Positions 31,480 to 39,411 of a DNA stretch of 40,716 nucleotides are shown piece by piece. Numbering within the stretch: the stretch's first letter is position 1; every line of letters begins with the position of its first letter. The notes under the pieces were generated by a model. That model was not told the DNA's origin, searched no databases, and saw only the letters and a list, made by a program, of their open reading frames with translations. Origin of the DNA: Candidatus Woesearchaeota archaeon CG10_big_fil_rev_8_21_14_0_10_33_12 (GTDB lineage: Archaea > Nanobdellota > Nanobdellia > Woesearchaeales > CG1-02-33-12); contig PCYE01000021.1 in the NCBI GenBank assembly GCA_002762865.1, forward strand, positions 1 through 40,716, written 5' to 3'. Position numbers and translations under genes: made by a program.

Positions 31480-31489
31480 CTTTTTTAGA

Positions 31490-32440
31490 CTAGTTGTAGA
31501 ATATTCTGTTGAACTCGGACTCGACTTTAGGTGTTATTTTTTTGATGTCTTCATTAAAATTATCATTAAACAAAAGTTTTGTATTATCACTTATTTTGTA
31601 CTGGGATCCAATTTTATATGGTTCTAAATTACCTTTTCCTATATCTTTGAGGGAAATTAAGTTATATTTAATTCCTAATTCCCTTATTTTTTCCTGTCTT
31701 GATATCTGGTTTTTTGTTTTTCCAATTGATTCATTGGATGCATATGCAAACTCCCATAAGTCTGGTCTTCTGGTTTCCTTATCCATTATATTCCACAGGG
31801 TTTCACCTTTTTTCAGGAAATAGTCTTTTACTTGATAGTTTTCAAATGAATTTTGTGGAGAGTATGTTATCCTTTCGTCAAATTCTGAGCTCAATTTTAA
31901 TTCATCAGGCAGCAAAACAATAGAACTTTCTGCTTTGTTGGGGATACATTGGTAATTTTTTGGATTATTATTTAGGTTTTTTGCAGTTTCATAACCTGCA
32001 AAGAATGAAAAAATCCCCACTAAGGTGTAAGTTAAAATGCTTTTTATGTTTCTTTTGAAGAAACTCTTTGTTTTTTCATAACCCTTGTTTATTATGCTGC
32101 TTAGATATCCTCTTGATTCTTTATTCTGTTTTTTATACTTATGAGTTTTTCTTTTATTTTTTCTCCATTCAATTGTTTTTCCATTATCCTGGTATTCCTT
32201 TAATATTCTGTATAATGTTGAGGTGCTAACCTTTTTAATTTTAGTTTTGTCCCTGCCTTTATTTAGTTCATCAGATATATCCCTAACCCTTATATCCTCA
32301 TGGTTATTGTATAAATCAACTATTCTTTCTCTATCTTGACACTCAAGTTTTCTGCCATAGCGGAAGCTAGTACTATCAGGATTATTTACTGATTCTGAAA
32401 GCACTATTGAGTCTATGGTCTGGTTATTTTCTTTTATCAT
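31490..32440 (-). CDS. HTH - membrane span - LysM protein, RodZ-like layout (operon gene 4)
   Basis: A 316-residue protein in three parts. Residues 35-85 are a helix-turn-helix of the homeodomain-like type (RERIVDLYNNHEDIRVRDIS, then KVSTSTLYRILKEY), with a basic stretch at 92-108. Residues 134-150 form one membrane span. Outside, 206-283 is LysM-like: DYFLKKGETLWNIMDKE matches YxVKKGDTLWxIA, and LEPYKIGSQYKIS matches the I-xGQxLxI ending. A cytoplasmic HTH, a single span and an outer domain recall bacterial RodZ, though the parts are not homologous by eye. Start and upstream stop overlap by four bases (ATGA), and AGGAAG precedes. Confidence 0.62.
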   Translation of the reverse strand: MIKENNQTIDSIVLSESVNNPDSTSFRYGRKLECQDRERIVDLYNNHEDIRVRDISDELNKGRDKTKIKKVSTSTLYRILKEYQDNGKTIEWRKNKRKTHKYKKQNKESRGYLSSIINKGYEKTKSFFKRNIKSILTYTLVGIFSFFAGYETAKNLNNNPKNYQCIPNKAESSIVLLPDELKLSSEFDERITYSPQNSFENYQVKDYFLKKGETLWNIMDKETRRPDLWEFAYASNESIGKTKNQISRQEKIRELGIKYNLISLKDIGKGNLEPYKIGSQYKISDNTKLLFNDNFNEDIKKITPKVESEFNRIFYN

Positions 32441-33528
32441 CTTCCTTTTAGATAGTTATTTGTCATTCTGTCTGTGTTTATGAGTTTCATATCATAAGCA
32501 TTTGAAATATCGCTCAATACTGAGCTAAGCAACTGGTTGGAGTTTCTGTATCTTCTAACAAGTGACCTTGGGTTGTTTTCAATCTGAGAAATTTCCTTTA
32601 ATTTTCCTCCCATTATGTCATTAACATCATAGGTATACTCCTCAAGATAATGGACATTATTTAAAAGCAGCTTAACAAATCCTGCTTGCTTCATTAATGG
32701 ATCATATATTGGTCTTGTTACCCTTGTGAAATCCAATACTCTTTTTGTTCTGTTTATTAATTCTTCAGAAAGAAACAAGTATATCTGCACTATTTTTTCT
32801 ATTTTTTTGAGATTCTCGTCAATACCTACATAATCAACTATATAACCTTGATTTAAATGCAATTTTTGCAGTAACCCGCTTCTTTTTCTTTCAAGATTCT
32901 CAGAAATGCATCTTATATCAAAATAAAAATTATCTTCAGGTCGCATGCTAAATAATTTCCTCTTTACAATATTATAGTCCCTTTCAGCTTTAAATAGTTC
33001 ATCCTTTAATTGATTGTTGTCTAATACTTTAGTTCCGGTAATAAGGCCTTTTTTATTTCTGCTACTTATTAGCTTTTCATGGGTCTCTTTTAGATTTGAA
33101 GTCATTAAAATTAATGTGGAATTTATTTCTGAAAGATGATCCTCTTCCATCCCCATTATCTGGTCTATTGTATAATTTTTTCCAAAAAGATTTATCCTGA
33201 AAAAGTCAACTGCAGATGAGGCTGTTCTGTAAAAAATTGATTTGTTCTCATTTATTTTCCACCTCATTGCAAGGTGAATCTTCTTTAACTCGTCTGCATG
33301 CCCAACTATATAAACCAGGTTTCCATTTGATTTATCTGGTGTTATAGCATAGTTATTCAGCCCCCATGATTCTCTTCTTTCCCTGATAATCTTTTCAATA
33401 CCAGAATTATTTTTAACCTCCTCCAAATTTTTTTCTTTTATCTTATTATTTTTGAGTATTTCAATTATTTCTGGTTCCATTCCCTCATATTCAAATTTGT
33501 TTTTATCTTTTTTTGAGTTATTTCCCAT
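32437..33528 (-). CDS. Large soluble helical protein (operon gene 3)
   Basis: A 363-residue, mostly helical protein without signal or membrane segments. The N-terminal 60 residues are charged. A short alpha/beta stretch near YAITPDKSNGNLVYIVGHAD (about 62-81) is the only non-helical part. The rest has long amphipathic helices with a central RNKKGLITGTKVLDNNQLKD loop. It is expected in the cytoplasm, perhaps as the inner scaffold contacting the HTH and coiled-coil parts of its partners. The ATG at 33528 is chosen because GGGGATGAT precedes it; a TTG at 33546 is possible. Not recognised. Confidence 0.5.
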   Translation of the reverse strand: MGNNSKKDKNKFEYEGMEPEIIEILKNNKIKEKNLEEVKNNSGIEKIIRERRESWGLNNYAITPDKSNGNLVYIVGHADELKKIHLAMRWKINENKSIFYRTASSAVDFFRINLFGKNYTIDQIMGMEEDHLSEINSTLILMTSNLKETHEKLISSRNKKGLITGTKVLDNNQLKDELFKAERDYNIVKRKLFSMRPEDNFYFDIRCISENLERKRSGLLQKLHLNQGYIVDYVGIDENLKKIEKIVQIYLFLSEELINRTKRVLDFTRVTRPIYDPLMKQAGFVKLLLNNVHYLEEYTYDVNDIMGGKLKEISQIENNPRSLVRRYRNSNQLLSSVLSDISNAYDMKLINTDRMTNNYLKGR

Positions 33529-33551
33529 TTTATCATCCCCTTTCAATCTTT

Positions 33552-33788
33552 TTATTCTTTTGTAGTGGAATAGTTAAAATTCAATCTTTTTTCAAGCCCA
33601 TTAAGCTGGATAATATCTTTCATAACTTTTTTATCAACACTCTGGTAATAAGGAGACTTGGAGTAAGTAATATTTTTTTCTAATTCCTTGCCCATGCTTG
33701 TGTTCTCACATCCACTACCCATATAATACCCTAATGAAAATATAAGAAAATACTTCAAGACCTTAAAGCCGAATCTGATAAGACCCAT
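33552..33788 (-). CDS. Small lipoprotein (operon gene 2)
   Basis: A 78-residue protein with a hydrophobic N-terminal segment (about 8-23) ending in MGSGC, a lipobox with Cys27. This leaves a mature part of about 52 residues anchored outside by lipid. The mature part is polar, with YSKSPYYQSV and a short helix (KVMKDIIQLNGLEKRL). Its ATG overlaps the preceding stop by one base. It has no known family, and its size suggests a structural cap or adaptor. Confidence 0.5.
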   Translation of the reverse strand: MGLIRFGFKVLKYFLIFSLGYYMGSGCENTSMGKELEKNITYSKSPYYQSVDKKVMKDIIQLNGLEKRLNFNYSTTKE

Positions 33789-34294
33789 TACTGCTCACCC
33801 TCATTTAAGTAGCTATTGATTCTATTTTCCAGCTTTTTATATAATTCCTTGACTTTTGGCTTTTGTTTTTCAGCAAAATCCACAATCTTGTTATAAGTAT
33901 TACCAACTTTTTTGTCTATTAATGGTTTTATTATACTTAATTTTCTTTCATTTGGCATCTCACTAATTCTTTTCTCAAGAAGCTCGTCACTGAACATATC
34001 TACTATTTCTTTGTCATAGTTGTTATCAATACCAATTTTGCTTATATCCAAAATATAATTCTTAAACTCTTCAGGTTTTTCACTAACAATCCCTTCTGTA
34101 TAAGCCAAAAGTCCATCAATATTTTTTCCAGCAATGCCATACATTAGCTGTTCTTGTTTTTCAGTCAACCCAATTACTCTTTCTTGTACAACTGGTTTTG
34201 TTGTCTTTGTTCTCGTACATCCAACAGAAAAATAACTGGTTAGTGCAACTGCTCCTGTTAAAACCAAGATTCCAATAGTCTTTTTTAAGCCCAT
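33788..34294 (-). CDS. Lipoprotein, helical (operon gene 1)
   Basis: A 168-residue lipoprotein: signal segment at 5-22 and lipobox SVGC with Cys26, followed by a Thr/Lys linker and an all-helical mature domain (about 43-165). In this domain IGIDNNYDKEIVDMFSDELL and the final EKQKPKVKELYKKLENRINS are amphipathic. First gene of the six-gene minus-strand operon. An AT-rich element (TTAAAAATAAAT, about 34312-34323) lies at TATA distance. No family recognised. Confidence 0.55.
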   Translation of the reverse strand: MGLKKTIGILVLTGAVALTSYFSVGCTRTKTTKPVVQERVIGLTEKQEQLMYGIAGKNIDGLLAYTEGIVSEKPEEFKNYILDISKIGIDNNYDKEIVDMFSDELLEKRISEMPNERKLSIIKPLIDKKVGNTYNKIVDFAEKQKPKVKELYKKLENRINSYLNEGEQ

Positions 34295-34420
34295 ATTGAA
34301 ATAACATCAGCATTTATTTTTAATAAGCATTTCCGAGAAAAAAGATTGAGATTTTTGTAATTTTTGTAAATAATTATAGAATAAGCGTAAATTTTTTGGA
34401 AAATTGCAGTTTAGAAATTC

Positions 34421-35077
34421 CTAAACCTTGTTTTTATTTTGAGCTATAAAACAATAATAATCCCTGCTGTCTTTCCAGATTTTGAAAATTTTGAAATTAT
34501 AGTAATGTTTTTTTATAAGTTTTTTATTATAGATAAAATGAGTTAATCCTTTCTCATTGCCAATTGTTGGAACATATGTTCTTGGAGCTATTTTTTTAGC
34601 CGTCTTAATAAGATATTCCCTAACTTTACCCTTAGAAATTCTTCCGCTAAGTGTTATAAAAATAAGCCCTTTTGCCTTCAGCACTCTTTCAATTTCTTTT
34701 ATTGCCTTTTTTATCTCATTGACCTTGCCATGCTGCAATACCTGAACACTGATTATAGCATCAAAAAAGTTATCCTTGTAAGGAAGTTTATTGAAAATAT
34801 TACCTAATTCAAGACTGCATATTGTTTTTTCCTTTTTTAACCTCTCCTTAATGATTTTCAGACCTTCAGGTGCACAATCTATTCCATACATATCAAAGCC
34901 TTTTTTTGATAAATAAATAAGATTCTTGCCAGCACCACAGCCTAGGTCAAGAACTCTTTTAACTCCTTTTTTCTTAAAGAAAACCAATACATCGGGCATA
35001 TTCTCATGGGATTTGAATATATTATAATACTTATACTTTACTCCCTCTTTTTTGTATATTTTGTTCCACTGAAGCAT
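34421..35077 (-). CDS. SAM-dependent methyltransferase (class I)
   Basis: A 218-residue small-molecule or lipid-type methyltransferase. Motif I VLDLGCGAGKNLIYLSKKG (about 42-60), the acidic motif II YGIDCAPEGLKI, motif post-I ELGNIFNKLPYKDNFFDAIISVQVLQH, and IKEIERVLKAKGLIFITLS are the methyltransferase type-11 pattern. The substrate is unknown; the C-terminal part (residues 140-215) has no specific signature. A single gene with the 126 bases to the LysM operon free of features. Confidence 0.85.
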   Translation of the reverse strand: MLQWNKIYKKEGVKYKYYNIFKSHENMPDVLVFFKKKGVKRVLDLGCGAGKNLIYLSKKGFDMYGIDCAPEGLKIIKERLKKEKTICSLELGNIFNKLPYKDNFFDAIISVQVLQHGKVNEIKKAIKEIERVLKAKGLIFITLSGRISKGKVREYLIKTAKKIAPRTYVPTIGNEKGLTHFIYNKKLIKKHYYNFKIFKIWKDSRDYYCFIAQNKNKV

Positions 35078-35157
35078 TTTGGTAAAGATTGTTTATTTTT
35101 AACTTTACTTATATATAATACTTTCTGAAGAGGATTATCTTTAACCTACATTACATA

Positions 35158-35967
35158 CTAAACTACTTTAGAAATGTCTGAAAAATGTTTTACTTGATAA
35201 ATTCTGGAATTTAATTTGTTTGATTTGTATTTTATGTTATGTTCTGAAATTTTTTTACTAATTTCAACTGAATTTTTTTCTTTCCAGTAGTTTAGTGCAA
35301 TTACATCAATACCAAGATTTGCTGCACCAAATATTTCATTGCTTTCATGTGCTATAAAAACAGCCTCACTTTTTTTAAAATAACCCTTTCCGCATTTAAG
35401 AGCAATATTAAAAAATTTAGGGTTTGGTTTTTTAACACCAATATCCTTGGAAGATATGATTCCTGAAATATAATTTAAAACATTAAAATTATAAGCCTTA
35501 TAAACTCCTCTCTCAACCAGTTGAGAAACAATCATCTTTTCTATTTTAGAATACAGATTATTTCTTTTTTCTGTTGCATCAGTTAGTATATAAAACAAAA
35601 TTCCTTTACAGTTAAGGATTTCAAGAGTTTTTGTTACATCTTTAAATAACTTGATTTTTTTATTGGAATTATAATTTTTATTTATTAACTTACAATAGTC
35701 TGCATAACTTGCATTAATAAAATTGTCATTCAGAAAAAGATTTATTGCTTCTTTCATTGATACTTTAGTTTGGCTTAGAATTTTATAGGGCTTGAACATA
35801 TTACAAACATCATCAATACTATAATTCATCCCATTTCTATTAAATAACTCTGTTAGAATTTCTTTTTGCCTATTTATACTGGAAGCAGAATCAAAAAGTA
35901 TATCTCCTGCATCTGATAGTACTATTCTAATAGACTTTTTTCCATTAAACACATTACAAAAGTTCAT
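35158..35967 (-). CDS. HAD-like protein with degenerate catalytic motifs
   Basis: A 269-residue HAD-fold protein (273 if it starts at GTG 35979). Numbering from that GTG, motif I reads LSDAGDILFD with Asp23. The second catalytic Asp of DxDGT is replaced (DAG), as also happens in phosphonoacetaldehyde hydrolase and some other HAD enzymes. Motif II is FYILTDAT. Motif III Lys is in GVKKPNPKFF. Motif IV is weak, reading IAHESNEIFGAANLGID in place of GDsxxDxxGAxxAG. It is last in an operon behind a phosphonopyruvate-decarboxylase-like enzyme, with gene ends overlapping or one base apart, so it may act on that enzyme's product. That is inference. Either start is possible; the ATG at 35967 follows the upstream stop by one base. 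Confidence 0.65.
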   Translation of the reverse strand: MNFCNVFNGKKSIRIVLSDAGDILFDSASSINRQKEILTELFNRNGMNYSIDDVCNMFKPYKILSQTKVSMKEAINLFLNDNFINASYADYCKLINKNYNSNKKIKLFKDVTKTLEILNCKGILFYILTDATEKRNNLYSKIEKMIVSQLVERGVYKAYNFNVLNYISGIISSKDIGVKKPNPKFFNIALKCGKGYFKKSEAVFIAHESNEIFGAANLGIDVIALNYWKEKNSVEISKKISEHNIKYKSNKLNSRIYQVKHFSDISKVV

Positions 35968-35968
35968 T

Positions 35969-37189
35969 TTATTTTTCACTGAAATAGTTTTTAAAGCGCT
36001 TTGTTATGTAAGATAAATTTAATGGTCTTTTAAAATCCCTTCTTCCTCCAAGCTCAATGTAGGAATATATTAAAACAGGTCCTTCCATTCCTTCAGACTC
36101 CTTAATAGTCTGTTCAAGACCCTTCTCTGTATTGACCATATATATAGAAGAATACCCTTGAAGAGCTGCAACAAATGGAATTTTTGCTGTGTCCGAACAT
36201 GATCTTTCTTCCGTGCATGAAGCATATGCATTATTGTCCAATACAATATGGGTTAAATTTTTAGGGTTGTTGTAACCTATTGTAACAAGTGTACCAAAAT
36301 TTGTTAAAATACTTGCATCTCCATCTATAACAATTGTTTTTGTTTTTGGTTTAGATACAGCAAAACCCAATCCAAGTGAAGATACCAGACCAAAAGATCC
36401 AACATTATAGAATTGATTTGGACTATCATATCTTTCATACAATGAACGACTTATTAACCCTGTTGTTGAAAAGATTGCATCTTCCGAAGTAGTTGAGTTT
36501 ATAATTGAATCAAGAGCAACCTCTCGCTTCATTTTTTTTGAATATTTTGAAGTTCTGTTAACTATTTTTGGTAATATCTCATTAATAACATTTTTGCTTC
36601 CATATTCTAATTTTTTATTATGTATTTTGGGTTCTGAAATTGTTTCATTACTTTTTCCTTTATATGAACACCAACCCCGTTTTACCAAGATTGCTGCTGG
36701 TTTCTTTTTTTCATTAATAAAATTATAAGAACCTGAAACTGTTTCTTCAATATTATCTTCTTCCAATTCTTTGTAGAAAATACCCAACTGCTCTAGAACT
36801 TTTTTGGTAAGTTTACCCCCTATTAAATGCTGGGGTGCATTCTCTCCTGAACATCCTCTATATGTTACAACAAATAAGAAAGGTATCTCGCATGGAATTA
36901 ACAAAGAGCTTATTTCATTTGTAGATTTTAGCATTCCAGAGTTTTGCATATAAACAACTGGAATTTTACTTCCAAGATAAGCTCCTGCAGCAATACCTAC
37001 TGCCTCTGGTTCGCTTTGTGCAGGAATATGGATAAAATCTTTATCAATTTCAAAATTATTGATGAAATATCTCAATACTCCACAAGGAACACCTGTTGCA
37101 AAGTTTGTACCTTTTTCTTTAAGCTTATTATGAAATCTATTTGCATGAGGGTTCTGACTTTTATTAAAATCCTTAAATTTTGATTCCAT
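35969..37189 (-). CDS. TPP-dependent phosphonopyruvate/sulfopyruvate-decarboxylase-like enzyme
   Basis: A 406-residue thiamine-diphosphate enzyme. The N-terminal PYR domain has SEPEAVGIAAGAYLGSK (Glu for TPP activation) and YMQNSGMLKSTNEISSLL, a phrase characteristic of phosphonopyruvate decarboxylase. The PP domain has TTGLISRSLYE, GSFGLVSSLGLGFA, then DGDASILTNFGTLVTIG and LDNNAYAS, the GD-x(n)-NN TPP/Mg motif. Its size matches the fused aepY-type enzyme rather than split ComD/ComE. No PEP mutase gene is in the window, so the substrate is uncertain. It overlaps the radical SAM gene by 17 bases and the HAD gene end to end. Confidence 0.8.
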   Translation of the reverse strand: MESKFKDFNKSQNPHANRFHNKLKEKGTNFATGVPCGVLRYFINNFEIDKDFIHIPAQSEPEAVGIAAGAYLGSKIPVVYMQNSGMLKSTNEISSLLIPCEIPFLFVVTYRGCSGENAPQHLIGGKLTKKVLEQLGIFYKELEEDNIEETVSGSYNFINEKKKPAAILVKRGWCSYKGKSNETISEPKIHNKKLEYGSKNVINEILPKIVNRTSKYSKKMKREVALDSIINSTTSEDAIFSTTGLISRSLYERYDSPNQFYNVGSFGLVSSLGLGFAVSKPKTKTIVIDGDASILTNFGTLVTIGYNNPKNLTHIVLDNNAYASCTEERSCSDTAKIPFVAALQGYSSIYMVNTEKGLEQTIKESEGMEGPVLIYSYIELGGRRDFKRPLNLSYITKRFKNYFSEK

Positions 37190-38291
37190 TTAATTTTTTC
37201 CCCCCATATTCTGTAAAGAACAAACCACGATAATCCTGCCAGACCTTAGGTTTAAGGTTTTTGTCTTTAAAAATATCTTCAAGCATTTTTCTTGCATTTA
37301 AATAATACTCAATCCTGTTAGCTGAGAGATGCCTTAAATCAGCCTGCCCAGGAATATACTCCTGCATTGTATTAATTATAGGGAATTCTGTTAATACTGG
37401 AACATATTTTTTAATTTCATCGCTAAATATCTCTAAAGGATCTAACCCCATTATATAAAGAATTGTTGTGTTAATACCCAGGTCTTTAGCTGTATTTAAA
37501 ATTTTTCTGCTTTTATCTAAAGATATATTTTTTTCTGGTTTTAACATTTGATTTCTTCTTGTGAAACATTCAATTGTCATAGCTATTGTCGCAGAATTTA
37601 CATATTCCGCCATTTTTTTTAAAGACTTTATTGAGGTTATTTGTGAGCCCATATACTTTAATTCTCCTTTAAAATTATAATCATTTTTTAATATATCATT
37701 TAGCATTAATATATGCTCTAAAGTATCTTTTTCGTTTTCAAAACATCCTGTTACAATGCTTATTCCTTTGACATGAGATAAATCTTCCAGTTTTTCATTA
37801 GCGAGAACATAATTAATTCTCTTTCTTAACCTTTGTGGGCTAGTTAAATCATCTTCATCTCCTTTTGCAGAATTTAATTTGTATGTACCGCAGAACTTAC
37901 AACCACTACATTTTCTCCTATTATTAGAGTTAATTGTCATTTCAGTACCAATTTTATGGTTTTTTATATTTACAAATTTTCTAAAATAAGTGCTGTCGCA
38001 AGTATCATTTTCAACCAATTCTGCTTTAGCAATAGGTTTATTTTTAAACAGCAATTTTTTTCCGTTATGAATCCAACGCGAATCCTTTGTATTTGTTAAA
38101 GCAAGATAAAAATCTTCATTAATCAAATAAGGGCTTATTTTAAACCTTACCCTTTTAGAATCAAGAAAGGGATAATTAACTCCTTCAATATTAAGGGAAA
38201 TTAATAAGATATCAATTGCTGGAACATCATACTTTTTTTCAAGTTTAAAAGCATGTTCTAAAGATTCCAAAAATGCGTTTTTATTTTTCAT
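37173..38291 (-). CDS. Radical SAM-like enzyme with CX2CX2C cluster motif
   Basis: A 372-residue protein read as a radical SAM enzyme. Cys128, Cys131 and Cys134 in RRKCSGCKFCGTYK would hold the 4Fe-4S cluster. The spacing CX2CX2C differs from the usual CX3CX2C; I checked the codons and no frame error is visible. Downstream segments typical of the partial TIM barrel follow: GISIVTGCFENEKDTLEH, the MTIECFTRRNQMLKPEK strand-loop and LGINTTILYIMGLDPLE. The N-terminal 115 residues are an extra domain. First gene of the operon with the TPP and HAD proteins, so probably part of a short pathway for an unidentified small molecule. Confidence 0.72.
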   Translation of the reverse strand: MKNKNAFLESLEHAFKLEKKYDVPAIDILLISLNIEGVNYPFLDSKRVRFKISPYLINEDFYLALTNTKDSRWIHNGKKLLFKNKPIAKAELVENDTCDSTYFRKFVNIKNHKIGTEMTINSNNRRKCSGCKFCGTYKLNSAKGDEDDLTSPQRLRKRINYVLANEKLEDLSHVKGISIVTGCFENEKDTLEHILMLNDILKNDYNFKGELKYMGSQITSIKSLKKMAEYVNSATIAMTIECFTRRNQMLKPEKNISLDKSRKILNTAKDLGINTTILYIMGLDPLEIFSDEIKKYVPVLTEFPIINTMQEYIPGQADLRHLSANRIEYYLNARKMLEDIFKDKNLKPKVWQDYRGLFFTEYGGKKLNGIKI

Positions 38292-38410
38292 TTTTATTGA
38301 AATATCCTTATTGAAAATTTACTATATTTTTTTATTATTAATTATTAATAAAACTTTCTAGGAAAAAATAAAAAAATTTTCGTTATTTCTGTAATATTTG
38401 CGAAATTAAT

Positions 38411-38473
38411 AATACTAACTAATTAGAAATCAATATTTATAAACCTTTCGCTTTGTAACTACTAGTTAGTATT
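38411..38473. promoter_or_regulatory. Inverted repeat around a TATA-like element between divergent genes
   Basis: AATACTAACTA at 38411-38421 and TAGTTAGTATT at 38463-38473 are perfect 11-base arms, 41 bases apart. Between them the minus strand reads GAAAGG-TTTATAAATA, a BRE/TATA-like element pointing towards the radical SAM operon, with a predicted start near 38415 and a leader of about 120 bases. The arms may be a regulator binding site pair. Confidence 0.5.
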
Positions 38474-38500
38474 AAAATATTAATATTTTCTAAATCCAAA

Positions 38501-38510
38501 ACTATAAAAA
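38501..38510 (+). promoter_or_regulatory. TATA box for the DUF357 gene
   Basis: ACTATAAAAA centred about 27 bases before the ATG at 38533; leaderless transcript expected. Confidence 0.45.
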
Positions 38511-38532
38511 CAAATAAAGTTTCTTATACTTT

Positions 38533-38820
38533 ATGAGAGAAATAACAGATGAAAAGCTGGATAAGTACTTTGATATAACAGGCCAGGCCTTAAACAAAGC
38601 AAAAGAAAACATAACAAAAGACAGCTCAAAGAAAGGGTCTGCAGCTGATTTCCTTGACATGGCCCAGCGTTACTACGATGATGCCAAATACTTCAAAGAA
38701 AAAGATGATTATGTAAATGCATTCGCGGCCTTAAGCTATGCCCATGGCTGGCTTGACGCAGGCGCAAGAATTAAGTTGTTTGATGTCCATGACTCTAAGT
38801 TATTTACTGTTGATGATTAA
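38533..38820 (+). CDS. DUF357 family protein
   Basis: A 95-residue archaeal protein of the DUF357 family, all helical. The family core YFKEKDDYVNAFAALSYAHGWLDAGARIKLF (residues 53-83, broken by no gap) is clear, with AALSYAHGWLDAG as the hallmark. Often encoded near RNA or translation genes; biochemical function is unknown. It converges on the DUF1461 gene and the ends overlap by 21 bases. Confidence 0.82.
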   Translation: MREITDEKLDKYFDITGQALNKAKENITKDSSKKGSAADFLDMAQRYYDDAKYFKEKDDYVNAFAALSYAHGWLDAGARIKLFDVHDSKLFTVDD

Positions 38821-39411
38821 TTTTTTTTCTATAATTTTTATTAAAAGGACAAGCAATAATGAAAAAATAAATGCAACCATGATAAACCTTATAAAAAATT
38901 CCCGGAAGAAAGACTGCCTATAAGTCTGAATCATCAATGAGCCTGCATTAAACTGCCAGTTGCCCTGGGGAAAAAGGATTATGTGGAATAGTTCAAAAAA
39001 ACTGTCAAAAAATAGTGAAGCAATTAAAGACAACAATGTAATTAAAAAGACTATCAAAGCAGATTTTTTTAAGTGCGAATAATTTATTTTTCTTTTTTTA
39101 ATTAAAACAAAAAGCCAAACCATTAAAAAAACAAAAAGAAGCTGTTCAAGTATAATCAATCTTCTAACATCAGCCATATGAGATTTCTCTTTTTCATTGA
39201 AATTTACATTTAATTCTGAACTAAAGCCAGTTATGTATCTTGTTACATTTCTGTCAATCTCTAAATGGCTTGGATTGCCTGAATATTTTCTGATAAGCGA
39301 GCTATGAAAAGATGTTGAATAAAGATAATAGTTAAAAGAGCTGAGAATAATTATAAAAGCTATTAATAGTGCAATTAAAAAATCTTTTTTTATTTTTTTA
39401 GATTTAAGCAT
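38800..39411 (-). CDS. DUF1461-family integral membrane protein
   Basis: About 203 residues with four membrane spans (near 10-30, 90-107, 120-140 and 178-198, counted from 39411). Between spans 1 and 2 is the conserved EKSHMADVRRL, and between 3 and 4 FELFHIILFPQGNWQF, which together mark the DUF1461 (TIGR01906-type) family. Three starts lie in frame (39438, 39420, 39411). I chose 39411, since GGGAGG lies 11 bases upstream and only 2 bases from 39420. The start overlaps the end of the Cys-rich gene by 8 bases. Function unknown. Confidence 0.75.
   Translation of the reverse strand: MLKSKKIKKDFLIALLIAFIIILSSFNYYLYSTSFHSSLIRKYSGNPSHLEIDRNVTRYITGFSSELNVNFNEKEKSHMADVRRLIILEQLLFVFLMVWLFVLIKKRKINYSHLKKSALIVFLITLLSLIASLFFDSFFELFHIILFPQGNWQFNAGSLMIQTYRQSFFREFFIRFIMVAFIFSLLLVLLIKIIEKKLIINSK

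Noticed and set aside
29676-34294. Type IV pilus or archaellum gene cluster
   Set aside because: No pilin signal peptides (class III), no FlaI/PilT-like ATPase and no FlaJ-like membrane platform in the operon.
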